Of a stretch of 64,000 bases of DNA, positions 47,136 to 59,226 are shown piece after piece; positions within the stretch are counted from its first letter, which is position 1, and each line of letters opens with the position of its first letter. A program made the position numbers and the translations under genes. Under the pieces are notes generated by a model. That model was not told the DNA's origin, did not search any database, and saw only the letters and a program-made list of their open reading frames with translations. The stretch is taken from NCBI GenBank assembly GCA_027604505.1, contig JADIIX010000054.1, forward strand, positions 62,001 to 126,000, written 5' to 3'. The DNA comes from Gonapodya sp. JEL0774. Lineage: Eukaryota > Monoblepharomycota > Monoblepharidomycetes > Monoblepharidales > Gonapodyaceae.

Positions 47136-48418
47136 ATGGATCCACAAAATCCAGCCTCGTTCCGGCATCGCCGCGCTGATGTGAATGGCATTACCATGCA
47201 CTTTGTAGACGAGGGGAAAGGGAAACCACTGATCCTGGTTCACGGATTCCCAGATTTGTGAGTACTTTGCATCCTCAGATACGTTTCATTTCTCACAAAG
47301 CGTTTAAAAACATTCCCGTGGGACCAGATGGTACGGATGGCGCTATCAAGTACGCCCATTGGTTGAAGCCGGATTCCGAGTAATCGTCCCTACTTTGAGG
47401 GGATACGGAAGCTCTACCATGGAGGTTGCCAAAGAGTTTTCACCACTCTCAACCCGTCGGAAGTACGCTCTCAAGAACATCTGCCAGGACCTCCTGGAGT
47501 TGATGGACTTCTGCGAGATCCGAACCGCCACCTTTATCGGACACGACTGGGGAGCCGCAGTCGTTTGGCGTATGGGATTGCACTTCCCACACGTTGTGGA
47601 GGCTATTTGTGCCATAAATGTCGCCTACACCCCGCCATCTGACTACTTCCCGACTCGTGATGAAGTCCTTGCTGTGGCACCGCAAGCTGCTTATCAGTAC
47701 TACTTCATGACGGACAGAGCCGAAGATACTTTGGTACGTATTTGGAGGGGTGCCATAAAGTGGTCGTGTTGTCTGAGTCAGGATCATGGTGTTACCTTTC
47801 AGAACAAGGACATTGAACTGAGCCTGCGGTGTTTGTTGCGAAGTGGTGGGAACAAGGCGGAGCGACTGACGTTCAACCCGTTCAAAGATCCCTTGACATT
47901 TGAGACGTGAGCAAATTGCTTCGTTTGGGTTTCGCAATTCACAGGTACTCACATGTTTATCCAAAGCATCCCCAAAGATCTCACGCCACTACAGACAATG
48001 TCCCAACGGGAGTACACCTACTATGTGGATACCTTCACACAGAGTACATTCAATGGACCCCTAAACTGGTATCGAAATCGTTGGTTCAACTTTGAGGACG
48101 AACTCGGCAAGGACAAGATATTGAAGATGCCAATCCTCTTTGTACGTTCCATTCGCTGAGATGGATTCCAATACGTCACCGTTTTACCCCCGTCCTGAAT
48201 GTTAGATTTACGGAGAGAAAGACCCAGTATTCAGACCTTCATCCCTTCCAACGATGAGGGAGTGTCTCCCATCATTCACAGTCAAATCGGTACCCAACAG
48301 TGGTCACTGGACGCAAGCAGAGTATCCTGACCAGGTGAACTCCCATCTCCTCAGCTGGCTCTCCACATTGAAGCCTAGGGAGGCGCCGAAGCCCTGGGAT
48401 TCACCAGCGAAGCTTTAG
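47136..48418 (+). CDS. Epoxide hydrolase (alpha/beta hydrolase)
   Basis: Soluble epoxide hydrolase-type enzyme, about 339 aa. Exons 47136-47257, 47328-47733, 47803-47906, 47967-48141, 48206-48418. Motifs in order: 'MHFVDEGKGKPLILVHGFPD' with the oxyanion HGFP, 'RVIVPTLRGYGSSTME', then the nucleophile elbow GHDWGAAV (Asp), AYQYYFMT in the lid with a candidate ring-opening Tyr, IYGEKDPVF (acid Asp) and SGHWTQAEYPDQV (catalytic His). Complete triad, no signal peptide, so likely cytosolic. The C-terminus ends PWDSPAKL without a clear targeting signal. The 60-nt intron 47907-47966 was chosen because other acceptors break phase. Confidence 0.87.
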
Positions 48419-48491
48419 AAATCTTCGATGTAATGGTATCAACTCTGGTACAATCGGAACATGCAACTCCGTTATACACTTTATGGTACAA

Positions 48492-51400
48492 TCATCGTGG
48501 AGACGAATCTCCAACAGCGGTATTCGTGAGTCCGGCCACCTCAATATGGCGTGTCAACCCAACAATGAAATCCTCCATCTCCTTGGGCCGAAGAATTTTG
48601 CCGTCGAGAAGTGGTTCACCCTTGTACTCCGCTTCAACTGTCGAGTGAAATGCTCGATAGCTCTCCAAAGTAGAGTTCTGCTCATGAGTGACTTTACATG
48701 CTCCTGTGCAACTAGGCCTGTACACTAAGTTACAAAACTCACCCTGATGACCCGAATGATGACAGATTCCGTTCTTCGGTCTCCAAGCATCTCGTCCAGT
48801 CTTTGCACAGATCCAACAAGCCGTACACTCACTGCCTCCCGGAAAGAATCGTAAGCGTAAAGTACATGTGACGGCTGAGCATATATCTGATCCTTCAGCG
48901 ATCCTGATGGCGTCGAGGATGTAATGCTGGATGATCCGAGCTTAAAAGCTGCTGCCTGGATACAAAACGAAGAAGAAATCAGTGATGGTTCGAGAGTATT
49001 TACAACTCGTAGAATAAGAACCTTGGCAAGGAAACTTTGCAGTGGCTCCACACACGCAGTGGTTGTTTCGACGACGAAATTTTCTGATACGCGCTTCAAT
49101 TCTTGGTCGAGGTTCTGCATAGTTTATCAGTGATATCAGCTAGTGATGGTGAAACACAGAACTGCATGGGCATACCTGTCGGGCATTGGAGTAGCTCTCG
49201 ATCACCTTTATATTGGCACCAAATGAATAAAACGTTTTGGGATCAAGGAGGAGCATCAGAGCGTCTGGAAGAAGGCTACGTAAAAATGGTAAAGCAAGGA
49301 GGATCAATATCAAGCACGCACCTCTCACAGACCCAACATCAAGGTGGTCCTCCCTCCGGATAAGAGTGGCATCAAAGGTTACAGTTTGCTCCCGAAGAGT
49401 GAGCAGGTTCTTAATGAGAAACAGTTCGGCATCTTGCCTCGACTGCAAGATTGTGTCAATCACTGCAGGGCATCGCCAAGCTCACAATCGATCTTCACCT
49501 TTCGCATCAGGATGTTGGAAGCTGCTACAAGACTCTTACGACATAAATCCACAGCTTCTTGAGCAATGTCCTCGAACACCGCGGACTATGTCATAATGTG
49601 CTGCAGATGAGTTCATCAGTCCGCAACTGAGTACCCAGAACGAACCTGAAGACTCCTGTAAAGCCTTCCTAGAATGTAGATTGTTCTCTGAACTGTTGGG
49701 TACCAATCTCCACCACCATAAACCATCATTTTGCCACCGAGGGATGTGAATCCTGCGCTGCTGCCCCGCTTTGAAATAGACATTGAATCTCTTCGTCCAC
49801 TATGTTCCAAAGCTTCAGCTTCAGCTTCAGCTGCATTCCGAGCTTCTTTTATTTCTTGTTCAATGTGGTCCTCCTCAACTGTAATGGTGGCCGGTGCTCC
49901 CTTTGTGGAATTCCCGGGCAGTTCGGCCTTTGGAGCAGAAAATGAAGAGCGAACAGATGGGAGGAGGACCATCGGATGAGGATTGTTTACTGAAATGATG
50001 CAGGAGCGAAATCATCGGGATAACTCCTAACTTGCGACAATACAGGAGCTCCTCACACTTTCTTGCTTTGACGAACACTTCGAGCTCCGCTTCTCTCGGT
50101 TCGTACCCTTCAATTTCCTTGCGAATGAACTCCTGTGCCCTGAAAGTTAACCTTGCTTGTGCATCTTCGAGCATTCTCAACGCTGCCTCTTTAACGGCCC
50201 CTCTGCCCGACTCGTCGTCCTCGTCCTCGTCCTCGTCCTCACCAACGCCTTCATCGGACTCAGTGGCGGGTTTTGATCCAAGAATAAGTTCAGAAGGGCT
50301 TGAAGATGCGATAGACGAAAGGAGCAGGCACAGGTCCGAGAGGTGATCTATGCGTGTCTCGACGATTATTAATGCGCGTAGAGAATCGCAAATAGGGGCA
50401 GTTACGGAATCCAAAAATGTTCTTGGAGTCCGTATTCAAACGCTCATCAGTGTCAAACTGTGCGGTTCCCTTGCGAGGCTTATATCAAGCTCACCTTAGT
50501 TCCACACTCCCGACGGAAAAAAATTGTAGGAACAGTGAATACTCCTCTGAGCAGACATGTGATACATAGGCGAACCCCGTTCTTGCCTTGGCCAGCGGGA
50601 ACACGAGAACAAATAACAGGTGTTCAGCTCTCGTCTTCCAAACCCCAATGTGAGATTACCGCCTTACTGACCATTCCCACTATGTCACCTACAACAACTG
50701 GCATTGTAGGTTTTGGTCCGGAATCAAGTCCACTGGGAGTCGGCGGTGGCAATACCTTTTTCACACCACCCGAGATCTCCATCTCCATGATAGCGGATTG
50801 AAGCCGTGGGTTTACCAACATCGCACGTGCAGAGAAGTAAGCAGAGTAGCACTCCCGAAGGAGGGAGAGATACCTAAAATTACGTTGATCGCGCCCACTT
50901 CTAGTAACACACTTTTTGTTCCGAACAACTCACTCTCGATTAGACGGAGCCCTCCTCTCCAGTTCCTTCAGCAGTGGTGTCAATCGTACTGCTGCTGCCC
51001 TGAACTTGAGGAACACTTGCACGTCCTGGGACGGCCCCGTTTCACTCCCATTGCGGATGGTTGGCGACGGTTTCTTGTCAGAAAGAAGCGATGCTCGCGG
51101 ACCATCTCCTATTGAGAGTTGTTGAATTTCAGAGACGAATTGCAGTTTTATTAGGGACATGGAGCGTGTGAGGCATTGGCGAAATCGGAGGCGATACAAG
51201 TCCGCATCAAGGTAGTTGGGCTTATGATCGCTGTGACTTAGATGCATCAAAAGAGAGCAAGAGACAAATACATACATGTGATTCCATGAACGCCAGACAT
51301 TCGTCCAACCTTTCCAACATTGCGAGGAAACCGGGTGCACCTCCTTCAACAGAGGCTGACGGGACATTCGGAGAGCCACTATTCCTCGCTACTTCCACCG

Positions 51401-52504
51401 AAGGACTTTCTGGAGTAGATTCAATCCTCTTAAGCTGTTGTTGAGCAAGAGATGGTCTCGGCCGCGAGTACCCAAACACGGGACTCGAAAAAATGTCCCC
51501 AGACATGGAGAGCTGTCGCGAGATGACCTCCAGGTCGTCGAAATACCTCAACCGATCCCGGATTTCCCGTTCAACCTCTGAAAGCTCAGTTTGCTCTTCG
51601 AGAAGGCGCTCGCATGCCTGTTGGAGAGCCTGTGTCTTGGACTGCACCGAAATGTAGTTGGACGAGAGTTGGTTGAGGATAGTGGTGGTGTGGGCGAGAT
51701 TGGAGAGAATGTCGTTGCAGGTAGAAAGGTAGAGGTTGAGGGTGGCGAGGTGGGATCTGTAAGAATGAGAGGAAGTGTGGTTGACAACTGTGGACTCAAA
51801 GGGGAAGTGATTGTTTCCAACAGTACTCACCGGTAAACGTCATCCTGACCTTTCTCCATTTCCGCTTCAATATTTGCAAACCATGACAGAAACTGTTGCG
51901 TGTTCTCAATCGGTACCGACGTCGCGAGGAACTCCGCATTTCCAGATCCCAGCAGTTTATTTTCGTCCGGCCCGTTCGAGTCCAATACGGACGGATTGGA
52001 ATTTTCCAGTTTCCACCCCAAACCAATTATGCTTTGGAGGGCTGAATCGGGAACCAAAGATGGTCGGGGTGCGTGGGGTGTATCGCGAAGTGGGGATATC
52101 GGAAGGGATGTTACAGAGTCCCCAAGGTCCGTCCGACGGGGGAGCTCCTGTTGCGATTCAAGCGAGTCATCGATCACTGTAGGCGTAGTGAACTTGTGAG
52201 AAGGAAAACAGGGGTCCCGGTTCGAACGAATCGGGAGATTTTCGGACGTGGGGTGTAGTATTCAGAGTACATTACATTCATCAACGGGTTCTGACCGCAC
52301 GTGCAGGCAAAGAAACGCATGGTTGCACACCTTTTCAGGTAAGGGAAGATCCTGACACGCTGTTTGAACATCTGAGATGGAGAGTTTCATTTGTTCGGTG
52401 AGCTCCACAAGTGATTCCCAGTTGAGAGGCCTCTTGGGCTGGGTCGATCCGGAGACCGGAGCCGCGGGAGTCTGCACAGCAGATCCACTTGCTGAAGAAG
52501 CCAT
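48492..52504 (-). CDS. COG3: Conserved oligomeric Golgi complex subunit 3 (Sec34)
   Basis: Lobe A subunit of the COG tether for retrograde intra-Golgi traffic; about 1085 aa, 13 exons (transcript order): 52504-52331, 52192-51831, 51756-51276, 51220-50934, 50873-50672, 50628-50495, 50421-50039, 49989-49646, 49585-49486, 49462-49322, 49264-49176, 49114-48743, 48680-48492. The Sec34 core coiled region is clear: 'SKTQALQQACERLLEEQTEL', then 'IRDRLRYFDDLEVISRQLS' and 'AMLERLDECLAFMESHPNYL'. Downstream: HVCSEEYSLFLQFFS, 'DSVTAPICDSLRALIIVETR', 'DWYPTVQRTIYILGRLYRSL', DAELFLIKNLLTLREQ. Acidic and Glu/Ala-rich inserts are encoded by a (GTCCTC)n tract near 50220. Exons around 50628-50495 and the 50039 donor are the least certain. 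Confidence 0.88.
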
Positions 52505-52632
52505 AGCCGCCGGGAGCAGGGTTGAACGAGTTCGATTGTCTCACAATTGTATTGGGTTCATGCACACCTCTGAGTAATCTGCTATATAATGCAACGAAGA
52601 AACGGTACAACAACAACTTACACATAATACAC

Positions 52633-54784
52633 TTAGAAATAATTGTGCAAGGAAGTCCCAACACATAAGTCCTTGGCACCTCCCACAGCCAACACTGGGC
52701 TTACCATGGTGTACCTCCTCCCACCCTCCCCTTCAAAATAATCTCCTCCCTCTGATTGTCCATGGTCGCCTTCCCCGCTCGATTCTGCAGTCCGTGCCAC
52801 TTTCCAGCGACCACCCACACACTCTTGCGACCGCCTCTCCATCCCAATGCCGTCCACATCACAATGTTCAAAAACCCGCAGCCACCATCGCCCATCAGGA
52901 TCCACAGCTTGGAGCACGCCATCCTCATTATCGCACCACGCGTCCCGCAGCACCTCTGCCCACCTCTCCACCGACTTCACATCATGGCAGCATTCTACAT
53001 ACCCACCCACAAGCTGCGCCATCTCGTCGGCGAGAGTTTCCATACCCGGGTGAAGCGACGATGCGACTCGGCCCAGCCGGCGCAGGGAAGTGGTGTCCGA
53101 GTCGTGGAGCAGGACGAGTGGGATGCCAAGGAGGGGGGGAAACATGGGAGATAAAGGTGTTGTCGGTGTGCCGGAGAGGAGTGACGTGACGCAGAGGTGG
53201 AGAGCGGACAAGAGACGGGGAGATGAGGAAGATGGGGCTGGTGCTGAAGGCAGAGTTGATATTGGGTTGTGGTAGAAGTCCGCGGACGGTCGGGAAAAGA
53301 GCAAAGTCAGAGTAGAGCGCAGGCGGGATACGAACTGGTCAGCCTTGAGATTCCAAAGAAAAGGTGAGCGAATGAGTGAATTGCCGAAGTCGCAAAACAC
53401 GACTCCAAGGCGATACGAATAGATAAACCCAACTCACAAACTCCAAAAATTGTTTCGTCCTCTTCACACCCCCCAACGATCCCCCTTCCACCTCCAGTGC
53501 CAGTTCCCATTCCCGTCGTTGTGTGGCACACCAATCAACGAGACTCCCAATCGCAGCGGGCTCGTCCCTCTCGGTTCTCTTTCGTGGCTGTGAGTGCGTG
53601 GACGATGGCGTGTGCGGGCCGGTCGAAGCCGGCAGGGTGTGTGAGGGGAAGACGAGCAGGGAGTTGAAAGTGGAGTTGGAACAGTCATCGAGGAGGGCTT
53701 TGGTATAGGGTTACGGGACGAAAGAATGGACAAAGAGTACAAACCTCGAATGAGGGAACGACGAACGGTGAGAAAACGTGCTGCCCACTCACACAATGTA
53801 TCCGCCATGGCCAGCACTCCGTCGAAATCACCAAGCAAGTCCGAATGATGTTCGTCGTTATGACACATGTTTGCGAGGGATAGGCTGCGATGGTACTCTG
53901 CCAACGCCTGTGCTAAGAGTGGGCCCAGATGTGGGGAGAGTGGCAAGGCGAGGTGCTCTCTCCATGTGAGGAGTGCGAGCGTGACGATGCGGTGCACGTC
54001 GCTGCGATCGCTTCGTGCCACACGAACCCACGACCGGTCAAAGTAGACAAACGAACGTTGTAAGATTTCCATCTGCTTGCGGAAGAGGCGCCAGTAAAAA
54101 GCGTAAAGGGGGAGCAATCGGGTGGGCGGCTTGGACGAACATGGTTGACCGGAAATGATGCTGGGTAAAGAAGGGACACCATGGAGAGGAAACGACATAA
54201 GAAGTGGCTCCTGTTTCGATTTGGAAGAACGACAATGGGTTGTTATCATTGGGGAGTACTGATTGGAATGGCGAGAGAGTGTTGTGCCAACTGAGGCGAG
54301 CAGGAGCCCCCGAATGCGAATTACATGGTCCTGTATAATGTCACGGAGTGCCAAGTAGAATTCGAGCATTCCGTCTGACGCGAGAAGTGCTGGAAAAAGT
54401 GGATATAGCTTGAGCAAGGCTAAGCAGAATCATCGCCCATTAAAAAAGGAAAACTTGCATCTTTTCGCACGTGCAGTGCCACATACTGCGTAGACTTCAC
54501 TGGGTAAAATGTGATTGCGCGTGATTCTGGTGAGCATCCAAAACCATCTAGTCGCGCATTGCGTGTGCTCACTTGTATATCGAGTCAATAAACCGCTGCT
54601 GCAATTCTGCACAAGCAAGGTAGTTTATTTTATCGAATTCATCATCGTTCCCGCCTGTATCGTGGCTGGAAACATCGACATCGATAAGATCGCCGAAGAC
54701 CTCCTCTTTCGTCAACGCTTCTGGCGGCAACGAGACAGACAGGAAGCTCGCCACGCGGGAGAGTATTCTGTCTGATGTCGGCAT
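52633..54784 (-). CDS. Cullin-repeat-like protein lacking a visible cullin homology domain
   Basis: About 619 aa. Exons in transcript order: 54784-54573, 54499-54487 (13 nt), 54408-53745, 53697-53438, 53343-52633. Residues about 75-250 resemble cullin N-terminal repeats: 'ASDGMLEFYLALRDIIQDHV' and especially 'EILQRSFVYFDRSWVRVARS' then DVHRIVTLALLTWREHL, like the IRxILMYMDRxYV box. The C-terminal half (LLGIPLVLLHDSDTTSLRRL, VEECCHDVKSVERWAEVLRD-like) has no cullin homology/NEDD8 domain that I can see. It could be a divergent APC2- or cullin-like adaptor, or an unrelated helical protein. It is divergent with the DUF6687-like gene, about 170 bp apart. Confidence 0.5.
54487..54499 (-). other. 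13-nt microexon in cullin-repeat-like gene
   Basis: Encodes (N)-E-V-Y-A between acceptor TTTACCCAG and donor GTATGT. It links a phase-2 donor to a phase-0 acceptor that otherwise do not match. Confidence 0.65.
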
Positions 54785-54952
54785 CGTGAATGGCGAAAGA
54801 GCAAATGCGCGGATTTGTTCGGAAGAGTCAAAAATACTGCAAAAACTCTATTATACTCCCGAAGGTGCATGACCAACCACCGGGCCTGAACCCCGTCACG
54901 TCCGTCACAGAGAACTCGGCACAGAATCTTCCGAACCGTGATTCGATTCGCA

Positions 54953-56396
54953 ATGAAAGAAAGCGTGATTCCGCAGATCCATTTTGCTTACTCACCACAT
55001 CATCTTGTCGAGAATATCGAACCACATATCACGGTGGATTGCATATCAAACTCCACGACGCTCTTCTCTTTGTCACATTCAAACCCAAACTCTACACCAC
55101 CAGAGCTTGCTGCTGACACGTCAACGGAAATCGTGTTTAAATTTCTGAGAAATTCCGTTGTGGTCGAGAGATTGAAACACACGTTCAATATGGGTGATCG
55201 TGTAACGATCACAAACAACCACTTCGATCAGGGTGGGTAGCCCTTCAATGCATTTAGCCTTCCGACTTTCGAGTGTTTCTTGAGTAGCGCATCTTTCAAC
55301 CCATCTTAGATGGCTTATGCGCAGTCACCGCACTTCTCGAACCCCAGTGGGCATTGGAGAATCGCCAGGTCCTCGAGGCCGTGGCAACTGCTGGTGACTT
55401 CTTAAAAGCCATCGGTACTGACAGGTAAGCAAGCCTCGGCTCTGGTTCTGGCTCTCTTTGCTCCCATAGCCGTGTGAACGAGTCACAATCATTTCGATTC
55501 TAGACGAGCCTTAAAAATCTCAATCACCATCGCCACTTGCGCTCGCATCTACCCGTCGCTTGCCACCGCTCCATCTGCTCTACCTCATGACGTGTTTCTA
55601 GGTCCACGGCCCGATGTTGTGGGCAAGCTCTACACATCCTTGTCCCGTCTGCTTCCCGATATGCTCTCCTCGATCGATTCAGACCGGTGGCGGACGTATT
55701 GGCAGTCCGAAATTGTGACCATTGACGTATGTTGTACCGTTTGATCGCTGCCTGTTGCAAAATGTTACTTTTTCCCAACATTGTTTGATCTGTTGCACTG
55801 ACGCAGTCGGTGTCACTGTCGCTTGCTTCCTGCCAAATCTCCCGCCTTCCCCACCTTGACCTTGCCATAATCCATCTCGATTCAGAATTAAACGCGTTCC
55901 AGCCTTGTTATCCTTACACCGTGGCTATAAACTCACACCTTGCTTACGGTGCCAGCAACACTGGTGGATCGCCCGACTGCTATCGAGTTCTGATAGGTTG
56001 GCGGGGCGAGTGGTCACTTTATTATCGGTAAAAAACCTCGTGGCAAGGATGAGATGTGCAGCTCGCCATTTGATTCAATACTCTCGCTTGCACTCACCCA
56101 GATACGAATCCCGCATCATCCACCACACCACCACACCACTCCCGCGCCTTCCCTTGTGGCCTCTTCGTGACCGTCTCGCCGCACTCGAAACCCTTGCCTC
56201 GGACTCCAGCTCCCTGTCAACCACTGCCCCGTCCACCGCAACCGTCTGGTCGTGCGACGATATCGAGCGTGTCACGCCCGTGCTCCGCGTCTCCGCGGGG
56301 AGATCGAGGCTAACGTGGGACGAGATGTGCAAGGTGGTGGTCGCATTCTTTGAGCAAGAAGGAGCCGGAACGGCAATAGAAGGACTCAAAATGTGA
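54953..56396 (+). CDS. DUF6687-like protein of unknown function
   Basis: About 377 aa. Exons 54953-55232, 55310-55424, 55504-55726, 55807-56027, 56102-56396. Conserved-looking blocks: EPHITVDCISNSTTLFSLSH, TPPELAADTSTEIVFKFL, NNHFDQDGLCAVTALLEP across the first intron, 'QVLEAVATAGDFLKAIGTD', YRYESRIIHH, and a C-terminal ALETLASDSSS then WSCDDIERVTPVL. From memory this set (HFDxDG, AAxAGDF) is that of DUF6687, known mostly from bacteria. No signal peptide or membrane segment. The conserved NNHFDQDG might bind metal or substrate, which is a guess. ATG 54953 is the first in frame. The multiple spliceosomal introns show it is a settled nuclear gene, even if once transferred. Confidence 0.6.
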
Positions 56397-56570
56397 GACA
56401 CCTTTACAGGAGCTTATGGCTGTTTACTTTTGAAAATGCAATATAGTTGTACATACAAATTATGCCATACAAGGCTGCGCAAAACAATGCCAAATGCGTA
56501 CTGTTCGTGTACTGGGAGAAGTGCCATCAACCAATGTCCAACTTTGCATGACCCTTCAGACGTGGCTGTC

Positions 56571-58913
56571 TCAGTATTTCGCGCCTTTAAAGGCAAACAC
56601 TCGCTCATCCACAGCTTTGTAAACTTTGTAGCGAGGGCCGGAATGCTGATGTTGAGGCAGTATATTTCCATTGGACATAGGAAGGTGTGTGCGGTCAAAT
56701 GCGTTGGCAGGCGCGACGTCGTCAGAGGAGACAGTGTGTGGTTGATCCAGAGATGGCAGATGTTGGCGGGTAGGACTCGGATTTGGAACGTTCTCACTCT
56801 GGCTCTCATGATCCTTGGGGTCCCTGTTGATAGAGCGCTCGACCTCCACGGCGTGGGGTCCTAGTTCCCACCCCATCTTTAACGCAGCCCACTTGACCAC
56901 CTCATCACACTCCCCCAACAGCTCCACATCAAACGCCCCGAATTCCTCCAGCTCACCATCCACGATCTCGCCATCGCTGTGTGCCGATACCGAGGCGGAA
57001 CCTGATCCGGCGATCTCCCCCGCAAGTAGAGATGTCCTCCGACGAGAGGCGTGCACGGATTTCAACCCGTCCACGTGCGGCAGACGCTCCCGGTTGATTA
57101 GGATCCGGGGCACACTTGGGGGTACCATGTGGACGAGCTGATTCACCGGGGGTACACGAAGAGAAGAGCCGACTACAATGACCAAATCTGCATTGTCGTG
57201 ATCATGGCTTGAGTAGGTGGTAAACACGCGGGCCGGGAGTGCCTCGTGGAAGAACACGCAATCCGGTTTCATAACACCCTTCGATGACTCGCAAAACGAC
57301 CCGTATGCAGAGTCCCCGCCACTCGTACCATGTTCCTCATCGCCCGCACCTCGTTTTCTCGATTTGCCATTCTTGTGCTTGGATCCACTTGGCGGGTCGC
57401 ACTTAGGGCACCGCGCCACAGTTCCTTCCAACATGCACTTCTCCACCCAGCTACCTCTGATCACCGTGCGGAGGCCGCATGTCATACATGAAGCTGATTC
57501 CACTGTTCCATGGCACTGAATGACCCGGTCCTCGCCAATTTCCACGAGGTGCTCTATACCGTCAATGTTTTGAGTGCTGTGGGTTACAAGTGGTATGCAT
57601 CAATGTTTCCGCATGAAAAACTGAAAGCGCACGAATGTGGCTCACTAGACGCGCATCAACTTCCCGTGCTCTTCGAGACATTTCAGAAAAAAGTGAGTGG
57701 CGGATGGTGTAATAGAGGAACTGTCGACAACAAAATGCTAGGGAAGGAGCATCAAGTCACTCAGACCGTGATTCGAATTGTTACTATGTAAAACGGCAGG
57801 CAGAAAGCAACGCACTTTGGAGAACTTGTAAAACGGTTGGGGGTTCTGCTTGAATAGTCGTATGTCGAACTACAAAATGAACGTCAGAGTATAGCATATT
57901 TCAGGCGATCAACTTGCAAAACTTGCAATTTCCTGAGGCTCAGAAAGGTCAAAATCTGCGGGGTTAATGGTAGAATAAATGCCCGTGGTAGAACGAAAAT
58001 CGGGAATGCCAAGTGATGTCGAAATCTATGAGAAGTCACGAGCAAGCGACCGTTCAGCTTAAACTTAGTTAAACGAAGCTGATGTCCCAGTGTCAACTCA
58101 CCCCAGCACCAGCGATTACCAGTACGTTCTTCGCTTTGTGAATTGTTTTTATCACATCTTCTGGTGTTCGCACGTCTGCTCTCTTTTTCCTCTTGGCAAC
58201 ACCATCCAGAGTCTGGTAAAATTGATGGAAAGGAGCGTTGTTGTGCCTGTTCTCCGCGAGTTGGGCGAGTGTGAGGTTGTGGAAGTTGTGCGTGGAGTTG
58301 TGCCCATTGAGCTGGGCATTGTACAGTTGGATCGAAGAGGGATCGACGAAATCATTTGCGTCAAGCTCAAACTCGAAATTGAACGACTACGGATCGGTGA
58401 TGATGAGAGTAAGTTGCATGAGCAAATCTGGCCATCTTCCAACACGTACAGGCCATATTTTCATTTGCCCAGCTGGTGAAATCAGCGCACATCAAGAACA
58501 AACGACTTGAGATAGCAAAAGGTAATTCAAAGGCAAAAACAATGTGTCATACCTATCGCCTCCCACAAGAAGTTCCCGTATCTGGACACGAATCCTGCCA
58601 CCCCAAACTTCATAAGATCCTCATACAATGCAGGCATGGAAGGCATTGGTCCGGGTGCGAGGGCGGGAGGAAGAGCTTTCGCTTGAGATTTGAGGTCAGA
58701 TTCGGCTCGCGCAGGAACTGGTTTCGAGACTCTAGACCGCTTTGCGGGAGAGTTTTGGTGGCTGGCAGAACGTAAGGACGTCTGAGGATGGTCAGGAGGA
58801 GAATACAGCTGCGTTTGTCGGCGAAGTCGAAGTTGCCGCGAGGAACGACGTGGATTTTGAACAGGATCTTGAGCAGCAGCTGGATGATCTTCCAACGACA
58901 CAATAATGCTCAT
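56571..58913 (-). CDS. NAD-dependent protein deacetylase, SIR2/Hst1/SIRT1 class
   Basis: Sirtuin of about 639 aa. Exons in transcript order: 58913-58553, 58472-58450, 58386-58102, 58025-57927, 57869-57816, 57737-57646, 57576-56571. The NAD-binding start is 'KNVLVIAGAGISTSLGIPDF' plus RSTTGIYS; then FDIRLFKQNPQPFYKFSK, YTQNIDGIEHL, the catalytic His in QCHGTVESASC, zinc Cys pairs CMTC and CPKC, 'GVMKPDCVFFHEALPARVF', VVGSSLRVPPVNQLVHMVP, ILINRE and FDVELLGECDEVV. The STSLGIPDFRS form and FDI...PFYKF linker point to the class I nuclear SIRT1/Hst1 type. Extensions at both ends look disordered; the N-terminal one has basic stretches (RSSRQLRLRRQ). It likely acts on histones. Confidence 0.9.
57870..57926 (-). 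other. GC-AG intron in the SIR2-class gene
   Basis: 57-nt intron with the consensus GC donor ATT/GCAAGT and acceptor TTGTAG. It joins SEPQEI to FDIRLF as expected for sirtuins. GT sites nearby give the wrong phase. Confidence 0.7.
58450..58472 (-). other. 23-nt exon in the SIR2-class gene
   Basis: Encodes (A)-G-Q-M-K-I-W-P between acceptor TTTCACCAG and donor GTACGT. It bridges a phase-1 donor and a phase-0 acceptor. Confidence 0.6.
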
Positions 58914-59226
58914 ATCAGTTGCATCTGATACGGCAATCGCATTACCGATCTGGCTCCCAGTAATGAGTTGGGTCCCGACGTTTTGTGCCAGAAGGGAGAC
59001 ACACCTCAGGTGGTGTGCTGGAGGAGAACTCGCCAGGCCTACCCGGCAGAACTAGTCACTCTGGAAATGGAATGATTACATTGACTCCTTACACAAAATT
59101 CATGCTCGATATCTTCGATGCTAAGTCTCCGTGGGCTCTCCCCATAAACCAATACTGTACGAACCCTTCGTCAACACAGTCTACCCCGTGTTCCCATCTC
59201 CTGAAATACTCGCCCGCGAATTCTCA
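58914..59226. other. Short intergenic region, no gene seen
   Basis: 313 bp between the SIR2-class start and the end of the phosphatase gene, both on the minus strand. Expected to hold the SIR2 promoter and the phosphatase 3' UTR. Confidence 0.45.

Noticed and set aside
50205-50255. (GTCCTC)n tract as a repeat element
   Set aside because: It is a short microsatellite encoding an acidic run inside COG3, not a mobile or regulatory element.
52200-52235. tRNA T-arm-like stretch (GGTTCGAACGAATC)
   Set aside because: It lies in a COG3 intron and no acceptor stem, D-arm or anticodon arm can be built around it.
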